DNA of 64,000 bases from Bacteroidales bacterium H4 (GCA_001701165.1 DAAP01000023.1:124001-188000); one strand, 5' to 3'. Positions 34,479 through 42,640 are shown, numbered from the stretch's first letter. The notes: generated by a model not told the origin, from the sequence alone. Numbers and translations are program-made.

Positions 34479-34573
34479 GTCAGTCGGTCAGAGGGCGTAT
34501 ATATTTAGAGTGACTAACCAAAATGTTGCAGGCGGGCTATCAAGGTCAGTCAGTCAAGGGGTGTATATATTTA
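34479..34573. repeat. Two 29-bp direct repeats after the recombinases
   Basis: Copies at 34479-34507 and 34545-34573 share 25 of 29 bases, 66 bases apart. Each begins with GTCAGTC.GTCA (itself a four-base repeat) and ends GTATATATTTA. The spacing is about six helical turns, so they could be arm-type sites for a recombinase or HTH protein. The remaining DNA from 34574 to 35040 is AT-rich, and I see nothing else in it. Confidence 0.6.
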
Positions 34574-35048
34574 TACCGACCGAACCATCCTTTCACTTAT
34601 TGCCGACATTTCTGTTGAGTCTACATCTATCATATTTGAAGGGTCGGATTAAATGTATGTAGTTTTTGGGGAATCAAACTTGTTTATGATAATGATTTCA
34701 AACGACATTTCTTTACTGTGAGAAATTTATATCTTACACGTGTCACGCAAAAAAAATATCCATTACGTCCCAATCTGGATTATAAGGAAAAATTAGAGTA
34801 CATTCGTTATCTATTTGTGTTACACCTCATTTCTGAAACTGCCAAAGTGTAAATATTACCGTTTTGCAGAGATGAAAACACAGCTGCTACATACCCTTAT
34901 AAAGCCACATATATGACGGGTGATGGCTGATTTATAATAAAGAAGCCTTGGATGTATTTACCTTTGTGAAATGAGATTTTTGCTTCCTAATGAATCGTAT
35001 TTAACGATTACCGCTTTAATGCAGGTTAAATTTCAGTGATTACTTTCA

Positions 35049-35086
35049 TTTACATAACGATTGTTATGTAAAATTTCGTATATTTG
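35049..35086 (+). promoter_or_regulatory. Palindromic operator next to a promoter
   Basis: TTTACATAAC-GATT-GTTATGTAAA is a perfect 10-bp inverted repeat, followed seven bases later by the -7 element TATATTTG (35079-35086). The palindrome covers the -33 region, the usual place for a repressor site. The likely regulators are HTH proteins of the element. Confidence 0.65.
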
Positions 35087-35089
35087 CCA

Positions 35090-35433
35090 CCGGTTCCTGA
35101 TGAAGGACGGATTCGCAGGCAACTGAGACCTGCAAGACAGCAGCCGCAATGCCGCAGTCTGAAGACGGGATCCAGCTGATAAATAACTATAATAATATGA
35201 ACTTCAATTATAATCGAACAGGTCAAGAACTTGATACATTTATTTTAATAGATTCTATTCTTTCGGAAATTTCTTCATATAAGATACATATTTCAACATG
35301 CCAACATTAAGAGAGCCGCGTTCATACATACAATAAAAACAACAATGTTGTTCGTGTGAACATCAAGCGCAGAATGAAGTTAGCTTATGAAGTAAGCTCA
35401 TCTATAATGAGTAGATTATATAAGAATGTCTGA
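35090..35433 (+). pseudogene. Leader plus small reading frame interrupted by one TAA
   Basis: Transcription from the operator-promoter would give a leader of about 100 nt with small hairpins (GCAGG...CCTGC at about 35117-35135), then ATG 35197. That frame reads 37 residues (MNFNYNRTGQELDTFILIDS...), hits TAA at 35308, and continues in the same frame for 40 more residues ending LAYEVSSSIMSRLYKNV. It looks like one gene of about 78 codons with a nonsense mutation, or a leader peptide followed by a second peptide. No family is recognised. A terminator follows, so this is a self-contained unit. Confidence 0.5.
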
Positions 35434-35448
35434 CTGAATACAGATACA

Positions 35449-35487
35449 AAAAGTCCTCAAGGTAGATACTTTGAGGACTTTTGCTTT
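35449..35487. terminator. Intrinsic terminator of the small unit
   Basis: AAGTCCTCAA, ten-base loop, TTGAGGACTT, then TTGCTTTT: a perfect 10-bp stem. The A-run before it may make it bidirectional. Confidence 0.85.
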
Positions 35488-35517
35488 TACAAATTATTCA
35501 TAAACAACATCCGAAGT

Positions 35518-36331
35518 ATGGAAGTAAATCCATTCATCCGAAAACTTATTCCTTTTTTTTACAGGGAAGTTTTCACCCCGGCCCGTAAATGGTGATGCAG
35601 GACTGGACCACCTGCGCCAACTGTTGCTGGAAGCGCACAGAGAGTATCAGGATTATGTAGCCACAGGCGTAATGACGCTACGGGTGTTCGCCCTGCAGTT
35701 TATCGACGGTCATCATTATGCCGAAGATGAAGATGCTGTGGGCAAGAACATCCACCGCAAGGCGTTGGGTGCGATCGGCATCCTCCTGTTGGAGCGGACA
35801 GACCTTGTAAAACGATTCTTCACCCGGCCTTCACTGGAAGCCCCGGACATGGATGAGGTGATATTCCTTGTCTATACGGAACGTCGTGATGACGGAAAGC
35901 AAAATCCGGGAACATCCGGAACCGCCTCCGTGAACCGGGTGCAGGAACAAAGACTCTCGTGTGCAATCCGAGCCGAGGATATGCCACTGCTTGCTGACTG
36001 CGCCAATGACGCAGGCTTCTTCCAGAAGAAAATCACAGTCCAGGAAATGAACGGCCTGATGCATGGTACACTCACCACTCCGTTGGTGGCAGTAAATCTT
36101 ATGGGCATCGCCTATTTCTTTGACTGTCTGAGTGCCATGAACCTTGTCAGCCGCTGCTGGCAGACCGTCCTTGAGCGTAGCGGCTCCATCCTGCTGCAAG
36201 GGAAGAACAAGCCGCAGGCACGTTCCAATTTCTCGTCCGCGCTCAACCGTGCAAGGAGCAACGGCATCTTCAGCTACAAGAACGACATAGACATTCTGAT
36301 GAAGCATATACGTGAGAAATATGTCCGATAG
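35518..36331 (+). pseudogene. Frameshifted accessory gene of the element (DUF6043-like?)
   Basis: ATG 35518 opens MEVNPFIRKLIPFF and then runs out of frame 26 codons later. The main frame, open from 35528 to 36331 but lacking an ATG at its start, carries LDHLRQLLLEAHREYQDY...RVFALQFIDGHHYAEDE and ends LMKHIREKYVR. A run of eight T at 35553-35560 lies at the join, and removing one T there would connect both parts into about 270 residues. The C-terminal part is helical and resembles proteins found near the integrases of other Bacteroidales conjugative elements, though I cannot name the family firmly. Confidence 0.6.
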
Positions 36332-36344
36332 AGAACCGAAATCC

Positions 36345-36427
36345 TGAGTGACAGTGCTATTTTGAGTGATACTTTGCAGGTGTCACTCAAAATATTGCTT
36401 TCAACGCCCTATTACATTGTTACTTTG
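36345..36427 (+). promoter_or_regulatory. Inverted repeat and promoter before the HTH genes
   Basis: ATTTTGAGTGA (36359-36369) pairs perfectly with TCACTCAAAAT (36383-36393). A third GAGTGACA lies just upstream. The loop contains TACTTTG, and a second -7-like TTACTTTG lies at 36420-36427, about 65 bases before ATG 36493. The layout suggests an autoregulated promoter. Confidence 0.5.
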
Positions 36428-36492
36428 CAGCCGAAAGCTTTCAAGACACGGGGCGACGGCTCTGAAAGTGGAATCAAAAAAACAAAGTAACA

Positions 36493-36828
36493 ATGAATGA
36501 ACAACAGACCATCACAGATACCCAATGGGGAGAACGGTGTTCCGTCAAGCTCGACAAATTGCTGTCGCGCGTTGACCAGCTCATCGGTATGCTTTTCCAT
36601 CTGAAAGGCACGTTCACGGTCGAGGATGCAGCCCTGTATCTCGGCATCACCTCAAGCCATCTTTACAAACTGATGCGCAAGTATGACATACCCCACAGCC
36701 GTCCAACCAACGGACGTATTTTCTTCAACAAGGAAGATCTTGACAAATGGATAAGGTCACACATGCTCATCGAGCCGGAAATAGGTATGCCCGATGGGTC
36801 GGAGCAACCGCATGAATGCTATTATTAA
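36493..36828 (+). CDS. Excisionase-type helix-turn-helix protein 1
   Basis: The protein has 111 residues. FTVEDAALYLGITSSHLYKLMRKYDIPHSR is a MerR/Xis-type HTH_17, followed by the wing GRIFFNKEDLDKWIRSH. In NBU- and CTn-type elements small proteins of this kind direct excision or control the mobilisation genes. It sits behind a promoter with inverted repeats and 15 bases before a second HTH protein. Confidence 0.85.
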   Translation: MNEQQTITDTQWGERCSVKLDKLLSRVDQLIGMLFHLKGTFTVEDAALYLGITSSHLYKLMRKYDIPHSRPTNGRIFFNKEDLDKWIRSHMLIEPEIGMPDGSEQPHECYY

Positions 36829-36843
36829 CAAAAAGGACAGTTT

Positions 36844-37296
36844 ATGACATCGGAATTTATAGCCACCCTACAACGGGTGGAGAACGTGAGCCATCTGCTC
36901 TCCAAGATGGGAGAAAGCACGGTTGACGAAGCGGTGCAGCGCATCGAATCCATCTGTGCCTTCATGGAGCGTTATGGCGACCTCGGCGAGATATTCGAGC
37001 ATTTCAAGGAACTGGAGTCCAAGCTCTTCATGTGCCGTGAGATGCTGACCGTCGAAGAGGCGGCGGAATATATAGGGGTATCGAAAAGCCAGATATACCT
37101 TATGACTTCCAACAGGGAGATTACCCATTTCAAACCTCGTGGAAAATTCATATACAAAGAGCGAAAGGAACTTGATGACGTGCTGCGCCGCAATGTCATC
37201 TACTCCAAGTATGAGATGAGCCGCAGGGCGGCGGCTGAGACCATGATGGAGCTTCCCAAGGGGAACCGTAAGGCCAGGAAAGGAGCGGAGAAATGA
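36844..37296 (+). CDS. Excisionase-type helix-turn-helix protein 2
   Basis: The 150 residues have an N-terminal helical region (residues 1-65) and a C-terminal HTH_17, LTVEEAAEYIGVSKSQIYLMTSN, with wing KFIYKERKELDDVLRR. It is related to the preceding gene in its DNA-binding half but has a longer helical N-terminus, perhaps for dimerisation. Its stop overlaps the ATG of the ATPase gene (ATGA). Confidence 0.85.
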   Translation: MTSEFIATLQRVENVSHLLSKMGESTVDEAVQRIESICAFMERYGDLGEIFEHFKELESKLFMCREMLTVEEAAEYIGVSKSQIYLMTSNREITHFKPRGKFIYKERKELDDVLRRNVIYSKYEMSRRAAAETMMELPKGNRKARKGAEK

Positions 37297-38396
37297 AGAT
37301 AGAAGAAATCCCGTTCGACAGGATATTCCCGGCACCGCAGGAACTTACGCCGCAGGAAAAGGCCAACCGGGAGAAATTCAAGAAATTCCTCGAGTATGTC
37401 AAAATCCGTGCCACCGACCGTTATGTATTCCCGCCGGAAATACTGACGGTCGATGAGATTACGGTGGCGACAGTAGGTAATTTCAGTGCATCCGTGGGCA
37501 AGCCAAAATCGAGAAAGACATTCAATGTGAGTGCGATAGTGGCGGCATTGCTGTCAGGGAAAGAAGTGCTGCATTATCGTGCCAAACTGCCAGAAGGCAA
37601 GACAAAGGTGCTGTATATAGATACAGAGCAAAGTCGCGTGCATTGCTTCAAGGTGCTTCACCGCATACTCAAAATGTCCGGACTGCCCTCCGACTGTGAG
37701 GTGTCGTCATTGGATTTCCTTATGCTCAGGGAGTTCACGCCACAGCAACGCCGCAACATCATAGACTCCGCTCTGGAAGTTGATGATAAGATTGGTTTTG
37801 TTGTTATCGACGGCATCCGCGACCTTATCAATGACATCAACTCTCCCGGAGAGTCCGTTGAGATAATCAACGACCTCATGCGGTGGACCAACATGTACAA
37901 TATCCACATCCATACTGTCCTGCACCTTAACAAGAGCGATGACAATACGAGAGGCCACATCGGTACAGAACTGAACAACAAGGCGGAGACCGTGATGAAA
38001 ATCATCAAAAGCGAGATAAATCCTGATGTGAGCGAAGTCCGTCCGATGATTACCAGGGAAAAGGAGTTCTCAAACTTTGCCTTCCGTATCAATGAAGACG
38101 GTTTGCCGGAGGATATACCGGGATTCAGCAGCGATGAAGAGGAACGGGTGACATTCGAGAATATCACCGTATCGCAGCACAAGGAGATTCTTGACAAGGT
38201 ATTTGCCGAAGGTCCGGTCAAAGGTTACAATACGTTGGTCGGCAAATTGCGGGAAATGTATGCGGAAACCGGCTATAGGCGTGGACGTACCTCGTTTGTG
38301 ATGTGGTTGAAGCATCTTATGTCAAAGGGCATCATCGTCAAGGATAGCCGTGAATACAGATATGAGCAGAATAAATTAACGGAGTTAAGAAATTGA
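37293..38396 (+). CDS. RepA/RecA-like ATPase of the replication-excision module
   Basis: The 367 residues belong to the AAA_25/RepA-like type. The P-loop is VGKPKSRKTF, the Walker B region VLYIDTEQSR and later VVIDGIRDLIND, and VLHLNKSDDNTRGHIGTEL is the typical sensor segment. A C-terminal winged-helix-like region follows (residues about 290-360). Hexameric members load or act as helicases on plasmid origins. The gene order int, HTH, HTH, ATPase, primase is that of NBU-type mobilisable elements. Confidence 0.85.
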   Translation: MKIEEIPFDRIFPAPQELTPQEKANREKFKKFLEYVKIRATDRYVFPPEILTVDEITVATVGNFSASVGKPKSRKTFNVSAIVAALLSGKEVLHYRAKLPEGKTKVLYIDTEQSRVHCFKVLHRILKMSGLPSDCEVSSLDFLMLREFTPQQRRNIIDSALEVDDKIGFVVIDGIRDLINDINSPGESVEIINDLMRWTNMYNIHIHTVLHLNKSDDNTRGHIGTELNNKAETVMKIIKSEINPDVSEVRPMITREKEFSNFAFRINEDGLPEDIPGFSSDEEERVTFENITVSQHKEILDKVFAEGPVKGYNTLVGKLREMYAETGYRRGRTSFVMWLKHLMSKGIIVKDSREYRYEQNKLTELRN

Positions 38397-38398
38397 AC

Positions 38399-39286
38399 AT
38401 GGCAGTGAATTTCGGAGAAATCAAGCGAATCGACATCATCGGTTATCTTGAAAAAATAGGCATACGCCCTGTACGCAATTATCAGACATACGTGCTTTAC
38501 CATGCCCCGTACAGGGAGGACCGGCATCCGTCGTTCAAGGTCAGCCGTAAGAAGAACCGCTGGTACGATCTCGCTACAATGCAGAGCGGTGACATCATAG
38601 ACCTTGGCAAGATGATGTATAATACCAACGACATCATGGAGGTAATCCGGCATATCCAGAACTACACCACGGCGGAGCTTGTCATCAGGGAGCGGATACC
38701 GTCTGAATTGCAGGATGAACGAGCCGGCACATTTCGGGATGTGACGGTAAAGCCGCTTACCAATGACAAACTTCTGTCCTATATTGATTCCAGAGGCATA
38801 GACAGTTCAGTTGCCGTGGAGTTTTGTAGAGAAATTCATTTCTCGCTTGGCCATCGGCACTATTATGGTATAGGTTTCGGGAATGTCCTGGGCGGCTATG
38901 AGGTGAGAAATCCGTTCTTCAAAGGAACTGTCGGGCAAAAGGATGTGTCGCTCATACAAATGGGCAATGGCAATGAACTGTGTACCATATTTGAAGGGTT
39001 TATGGACTTTCTGTCTTATATGACCTTATGCCGCCGTTCGGATTTCACACCCTTTGCCGAGACAATGGATTTTGTGGTGTTGAACTCCGTTTCCAATCTC
39101 CGCAAGGCGATGAAATGGCTTGCCCCTTATCCGACTGTCACCTGCTGTCTTGACAATGACGATGCCGGGCGCAGAGCTGTGGATACTCTCAACGAAACTC
39201 GTGACGGAATACATGACGCTTCGGGAGTCTATAAGGGCTACAAAGACCTTAACGACTTTCTTCGTGGCAAGCGTTTTTGTCCCTGA
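38399..39286 (+). CDS. DnaG-like primase with degenerate zinc-finger domain
   Basis: From ATG 38399 the protein has 295 residues. The N-terminal part follows the CHC2 fold (YHAPYREDRHPSFKVS...WYDLATMQSGDIIDL), but the Cys/His zinc ligands are replaced. The Toprim core has FEGFMDFLSY with the catalytic Glu and CCLDNDDAGRRAVD with the Asp pair. It would prime replication of the excised, nicked circle, as PrmN1 does in NBU1. An upstream TTG at 38393 is an alternative start. Confidence 0.85.
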   Translation: MAVNFGEIKRIDIIGYLEKIGIRPVRNYQTYVLYHAPYREDRHPSFKVSRKKNRWYDLATMQSGDIIDLGKMMYNTNDIMEVIRHIQNYTTAELVIRERIPSELQDERAGTFRDVTVKPLTNDKLLSYIDSRGIDSSVAVEFCREIHFSLGHRHYYGIGFGNVLGGYEVRNPFFKGTVGQKDVSLIQMGNGNELCTIFEGFMDFLSYMTLCRRSDFTPFAETMDFVVLNSVSNLRKAMKWLAPYPTVTCCLDNDDAGRRAVDTLNETRDGIHDASGVYKGYKDLNDFLRGKRFCP

Positions 39287-39312
39287 CTTTTATTCTCAAT
39301 ACAGATACAACG

Positions 39313-39358
39313 ATTCCCTGTTTTACTTTTCCACCAGAAAAATAAGACAGGGAATTTT
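39313..39358 (+). terminator. Terminator after the primase gene
   Basis: ATTCCCTGT pairs with ACAGGGAAT across a 25-base loop, followed by TTTATGTTTA, 27 bases past the stop codon. Confidence 0.65.
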
Positions 39359-39518
39359 ATGTTTATAGAATTGACTTCAGGACAATTTGGGGTAAAGTTT
39401 GGGGCAATTGAGATTGGAAACTATGGGGAACCGCATCAGTTCTCCAAATTCTGCCGCAATCAAAATTATCGCACACCAATACGAATCATACCAATACACC
39501 CAATCCGGTTTTTTACTT

Positions 39519-39651
39519 GGGTAGCGCTTAGGTGGTACTTGGGTGGTACTTAGGTGTTGCTTAGGTGGTGCTTTTCCAACCACTACCCTTGTATAACGAA
39601 ATACGACCCATCAACCCCGCTGTCGGCATGAAATTCATGCGGATTTACAAA
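39519..39651 (-). repeat. Repeat cassette B: 11-nt tandem array plus conserved head
   Basis: Five tandem 11-12-base units (pattern GGTGGTACTTA) at 39519-39574 are followed, on the plus strand, by a block of about 60 bases at 39591-39651 (GTATAACGAA ... CTGTCGGCATGAAATTCA ... GGATTTACA). The block is homologous to that of cassette A. Translated on the minus strand, three array units give an 11-residue period (PPKQHLSTTQV). Confidence 0.7.
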
Positions 39652-39687
39652 CAGGAACGGACACATAGTATCCATTATTTTGTTATT

Positions 39688-39814
39688 GCTGGGTAACTGC
39701 TGGGGAGCTGTCGGGTAACTGTTGGGTAACTGTTGGCTTGCCCCACAGTTTCAGTATAAGGAATACATTCATATAAGTCCGTTGTCAGCATGAATTTCAA
39801 AGTCGGGATTCACA
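39688..39814 (-). repeat. Repeat cassette A: 11-nt tandem array plus conserved head
   Basis: Four 11-base units (pattern GTTGGGTAACT) at 39688-39731 are followed by a block at 39754-39814 (GTATAAGGAA ... TTGTCAGCATGAATTTCA ... GGATTCACA). Minus-strand frames read NSYPTVTRQLPSSYPAI or PTVTQQLPDSSPAVTQQ. The cassette lies 55 bases beyond the stop of the AlbA-type gene, in the same orientation. The rest of the 39287-39868 gap holds only the primase terminator and two further TTTGGGG motifs at 39382-39410. Confidence 0.7.
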
Positions 39815-39868
39815 TACTACAAGAAATAAGTCTGTCAGTGTCATAGTAGTCTCCGTCTCTATCGGTTA

Positions 39869-41287
39869 TTATTCTATGATTTCCCAATAACCCTTTCTAT
39901 TAGTTCCGACACGGCGTATAGACCCTGATTCTTTCAAAAACTGGATGTAATATTTGGCCATGCGTTCAGAGAATCCTGATTCTTTTGATAATTGTGGGAT
40001 AGTTCCCCCGGGAAACAAACGGAGCACTTTCAAGAATTTTTCGATGCTATCTGAGTTTGGGGCAGTTTGGGGCAGTTTGGGGCAGTTTGGGGCAATTTGG
40101 GGCAATGATTCCGTTGCCCCATTCTCGATACCGTAGTTCAGATTATAGAGCGTCAGCGTAAAATCATAACTGTCGGAATAGAATTTCGGATGCAGTTCTT
40201 CCCGATAGTTGGTTTGCAGGCTATAATCCTGACAGATTTTCTTGAAACCGCTGCCCCGGCGTTCCATATATTTGAGGCGGCTGAAAATGTCTGCAAGCAC
40301 AGGGTTACGGCGGCGCGACTTAATGCTCATGATGTCACAATCCTGAACAGGTTTGTTTTCGTACATTCCTCCGGGAGAGGAAATCTCTATGCGGTTGTCG
40401 AAGATGTCAATGTGTACCTCGCCGCCGATTTCAATGTAAGACCTGTGTATGAGAGCGTTTACCAATCCCTCAAGGATGCTCTCTTCAGGATATCCGGGTA
40501 ATTCCACACGCCCATCCGGGGTCTTGTACCACATCTTTTTTGAATTGCGGCGGCAGAAATCCAGTCCTTCCTGTAACAAAATGACAAGGCTACCTGAAAC
40601 TTCCGTATCATCGAGGGCATCCATTATGCCGTGTGCCTGGTCGAGGCCGTTCCAACGGGTACAGAATATCCGAGAATGTCTGACAGGGCTTTCGTCTGCC
40701 AGCAACGCACCAGCGTTGGTCAACCGTCCGTCCGCGTTCACGATACCCCATGATTCGTAATCGTCATCAGTAAACTCCTTACCCGTCCTGGCATGGAAAA
40801 CGGAACGCAGTTTTGTGAATGCGTAATTCTCAAACTTATAGCCCGACAACAAACTGTCATACGACTGGTGGGAACCACGTAATACCAGCTCCCTGAGCAT
40901 ATTGGCAGTCGCCGGAACACTCTCATTACCGATACGGCAGAATGCAATCTGCTGTCCGTCGCCCATATAATAATATGGGGTTATGGTTCCCGGTTCGATA
41001 CGGACAATCATCAGTGTCTTTCCGTCCACCTTCTCGAATGAGAGCGAGAATTCCGGTACCGGATCAAGTTTTGACTTGACTATTTCGCTGAATTTCTCGG
41101 AAACGTATTGCGGATCTTCCAATCCAATCACAGTATCATCATCGGCCACGCCAAAAATCAGAGAACCTCCCCGCCCGTTTGCGAAGGCGGAAACGCTCTT
41201 GCACCAGCTTTTCGGCTTGTTTACCTCAAGCTGCTGTTTCTTGTCGTAATCGGTAGTCTCTCCGATTATATGTACGAGGTCTATCAT
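39869..41287 (-). CDS. AlbA/Schlafen-type ATP-binding transcriptional regulator
   Basis: The 472 residues start with an AlbA_2 domain (KSVSAFANGRGGSLIFGVADD). A GHKL-like ATPase segment follows (EGLVNALIHRSYIEIGGEVHI...RIEISSPGGM...RRNPVLADIFSRL), then a short repetitive linker and a C-terminal winged helix (GTIPQLSKESGFSERMAKYYIQFLKESG). Such proteins are proposed regulators or defence-related factors, common on mobile elements. The linker (about residues 402-416) is encoded by a 10-base tandem array. It is divergent from the tra operon, so it may control it. Array length changes not divisible by three would cut off the winged helix. Confidence 0.85.
   Translation of the reverse strand: MIDLVHIIGETTDYDKKQQLEVNKPKSWCKSVSAFANGRGGSLIFGVADDDTVIGLEDPQYVSEKFSEIVKSKLDPVPEFSLSFEKVDGKTLMIVRIEPGTITPYYYMGDGQQIAFCRIGNESVPATANMLRELVLRGSHQSYDSLLSGYKFENYAFTKLRSVFHARTGKEFTDDDYESWGIVNADGRLTNAGALLADESPVRHSRIFCTRWNGLDQAHGIMDALDDTEVSGSLVILLQEGLDFCRRNSKKMWYKTPDGRVELPGYPEESILEGLVNALIHRSYIEIGGEVHIDIFDNRIEISSPGGMYENKPVQDCDIMSIKSRRRNPVLADIFSRLKYMERRGSGFKKICQDYSLQTNYREELHPKFYSDSYDFTLTLYNLNYGIENGATESLPQIAPNCPKLPQTAPNSDSIEKFLKVLRLFPGGTIPQLSKESGFSERMAKYYIQFLKESGSIRRVGTNRKGYWEIIE
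40055..40104 (-). repeat. 10-nt tandem array inside the AlbA-type gene
   Basis: Five direct copies of GTTTGGGGCA (the last with A for G). On the minus strand they encode the linker PQIAPNCPKLPQTAPN. Two more copies of the motif lie outside the gene at 39382-39410. Confidence 0.85.
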
Positions 41288-41548
41288 CTTTTAATTGAGA
41301 ATTTGGTTGCAAAGTTAGCAAAAATAATCCACAAAATCTTGATTTACAGAATAAAATTGATGAAAATGGCTAAATTAAGCAACGATACATTTGTTTTGAT
41401 CCCCATTTAGAAACTATTTTGGAGATAGAATCTGTGATAAAATAAATTATCGCCAAATATTTAACTGAAAAATATCACTCTTTATAAAAAACGGAATATT
41501 TGACAAAAGCGGACAAACAAGGGCTGTATTCACGGCATTTTCTCTATT

Positions 41549-41593
41549 GTTTTACTTTAGCGCATCCTATATGCGCCCGGAATAAAGTAAAAC
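41549..41593. promoter_or_regulatory. Large two-part inverted repeat between the regulator and the tra operon
   Basis: An outer 11-bp stem GTTTTACTTTA/TAAAGTAAAAC encloses an inner stem GCGCAT-CCTAT-ATGCGC, with CCGGAA bulged on one side. It is a candidate oriT hairpin, operator or bidirectional terminator. The remainder of the gap (41288-41760) is AT-rich, and I see nothing else there. Confidence 0.6.
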
Positions 41594-41762
41594 GATGAGA
41601 GGTTGTTCTTGGTGCTTCAGTGGTTAAAAATACTACATAATCATACTGTGATATAATCATACTCTATTTGCGGTTAAATTTCATTCAGAGTATGAAAGTA
41701 AGTTTGAAATCAGCGTCTTATACTAATTACGGTTAAGAAAAGAAGATTTGTCAGGATATAAT

Positions 41763-41793
41763 TTTCACGCACATAATCTTCAATGTTACTTTG
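41763..41793 (+). promoter_or_regulatory. Promoter of the tra operon
   Basis: TTTC, 19 bases, then TTACTTTG, 41 bases before ATG 41834. The same TTACTTTGC sequence occurs before the HTH genes at 36420, so the two units may be controlled alike. Confidence 0.6.
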
Positions 41794-41833
41794 CGGAAAA
41801 ATTAAACTCAAACCCAATTAAACGCAAACGACA

Positions 41834-42256
41834 ATGACACCGTATGTAATATTTGTCATCGTGCTGACGATAGCCTATATCATCTATTACGGCTACCATA
41901 TCAGCAAAGACCTTTACGGCAAGAAAAACGAGAAAGAAACCTCGGTAGAGGAATTTGATGTCAGCGGGATGCAGGATGAAGTTGTGGCCACTCCGGTCAG
42001 GGAAAGCGGTAACGGATTCTCTCTCGGGGAAGAGACTGCCCCTGACAATGACCATTCAAGGGTTGCCGCCACGGAAGTGGAAACCCCATCAGGCGGCACA
42101 GGCCGTTTTGACAACCTTACAGACAATATGGACGAGACCGACGTGACGAGCGAGGGTGGTGTCTCGTTTGAAGAACTTGAACAGATGCTGTATGACAAGA
42201 AATCAGACATTGCTTTCCGTAAATCCACAGTCAGCCATACCCGTGAGACATATTGA
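41834..42256 (+). CDS. Small membrane protein at the head of the tra operon
   Basis: The 140 residues have one N-terminal membrane helix (MTPYVIFVIVLTIAYIIYYGYHI). A long acidic, probably disordered cytoplasmic tail follows, ending in a conserved-looking helix (VSFEELEQMLYDKKSDIAF). Proteins of this layout precede traE in Bacteroidales conjugation loci. No motif indicates an enzyme. The end overlaps the next gene's proposed GTG start by 14 bases. Confidence 0.7.
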   Translation: MTPYVIFVIVLTIAYIIYYGYHISKDLYGKKNEKETSVEEFDVSGMQDEVVATPVRESGNGFSLGEETAPDNDHSRVAATEVETPSGGTGRFDNLTDNMDETDVTSEGGVSFEELEQMLYDKKSDIAFRKSTVSHTRETY

Positions 42257-42578
42257 TCCTATAAGAGTGGTACTGACGGCAATCCTGTCCGTTTGCTGCC
42301 TGTCCGCTTCCGCAAAATGCGGCGGAGTGGATTACAGTTGGGGTGCGGACGGACTGGCGAAAGCCCATGACTTCGTGATTACCATGCTGCTGTATGTGGT
42401 GTATATCTGCTATGCGGTGGCCGGAATCGTGTCCGTCATCGCCAGCCTGCAGATTTACTTCAAGATAAACGCCGGAGAAGAAGGCTGGAAGAAAGAGATA
42501 ATGATGGTGGTGGGAGCCATCCTGTTCATTATCGGAGCGACCATCGTGTTCCCCGCCTTTTTCGGCTACCGTGTATAA
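42243..42578 (+). CDS. TraE-like (DUF4134/VirB2-type) pilin-like protein, copy 1
   Basis: With GTG 42243 the protein has 111 residues: a signal peptide (IRVVLTAILSVCCLSASA) and two membrane helices (MLLYVVYICYAVAGIVSVIA and EIMMVVGAILFIIGATIVFP) separated by a short charged loop. This is the VirB2/TrbC-type pilin layout; processed subunits form the conjugative pilus. No ATG gives a sensible N-terminus. The following gene is a clear paralogue (CYA(V/I)AG and KK.IMMVVGA match). Confidence 0.75.
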   Translation: MRHIDPIRVVLTAILSVCCLSASAKCGGVDYSWGADGLAKAHDFVITMLLYVVYICYAVAGIVSVIASLQIYFKINAGEEGWKKEIMMVVGAILFIIGATIVFPAFFGYRV

Positions 42579-42640
42579 AAGAGACTCAAATGCGCAAATG
42601 AGAAATAAGAGAACCGTAAAACAATTTTGAAACAAAACAG

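Noticed and set aside
35090..35196. A cobalamin-type riboswitch in the leader before the small ORF
   Set aside because: The end (CAGTCTGAAGACGGG) recalls the 3' part of the class, but the core segments and the expected length are missing.
39377..39583. A 68-residue minus-strand protein over the left repeat cassette
   Set aside because: It is made largely of translated tandem repeat and lacks any further support; kept as part of the repeat cassette.
39519..39814. A CRISPR array
   Set aside because: The repeats are contiguous 11-mers without spacers and no cas gene is near.
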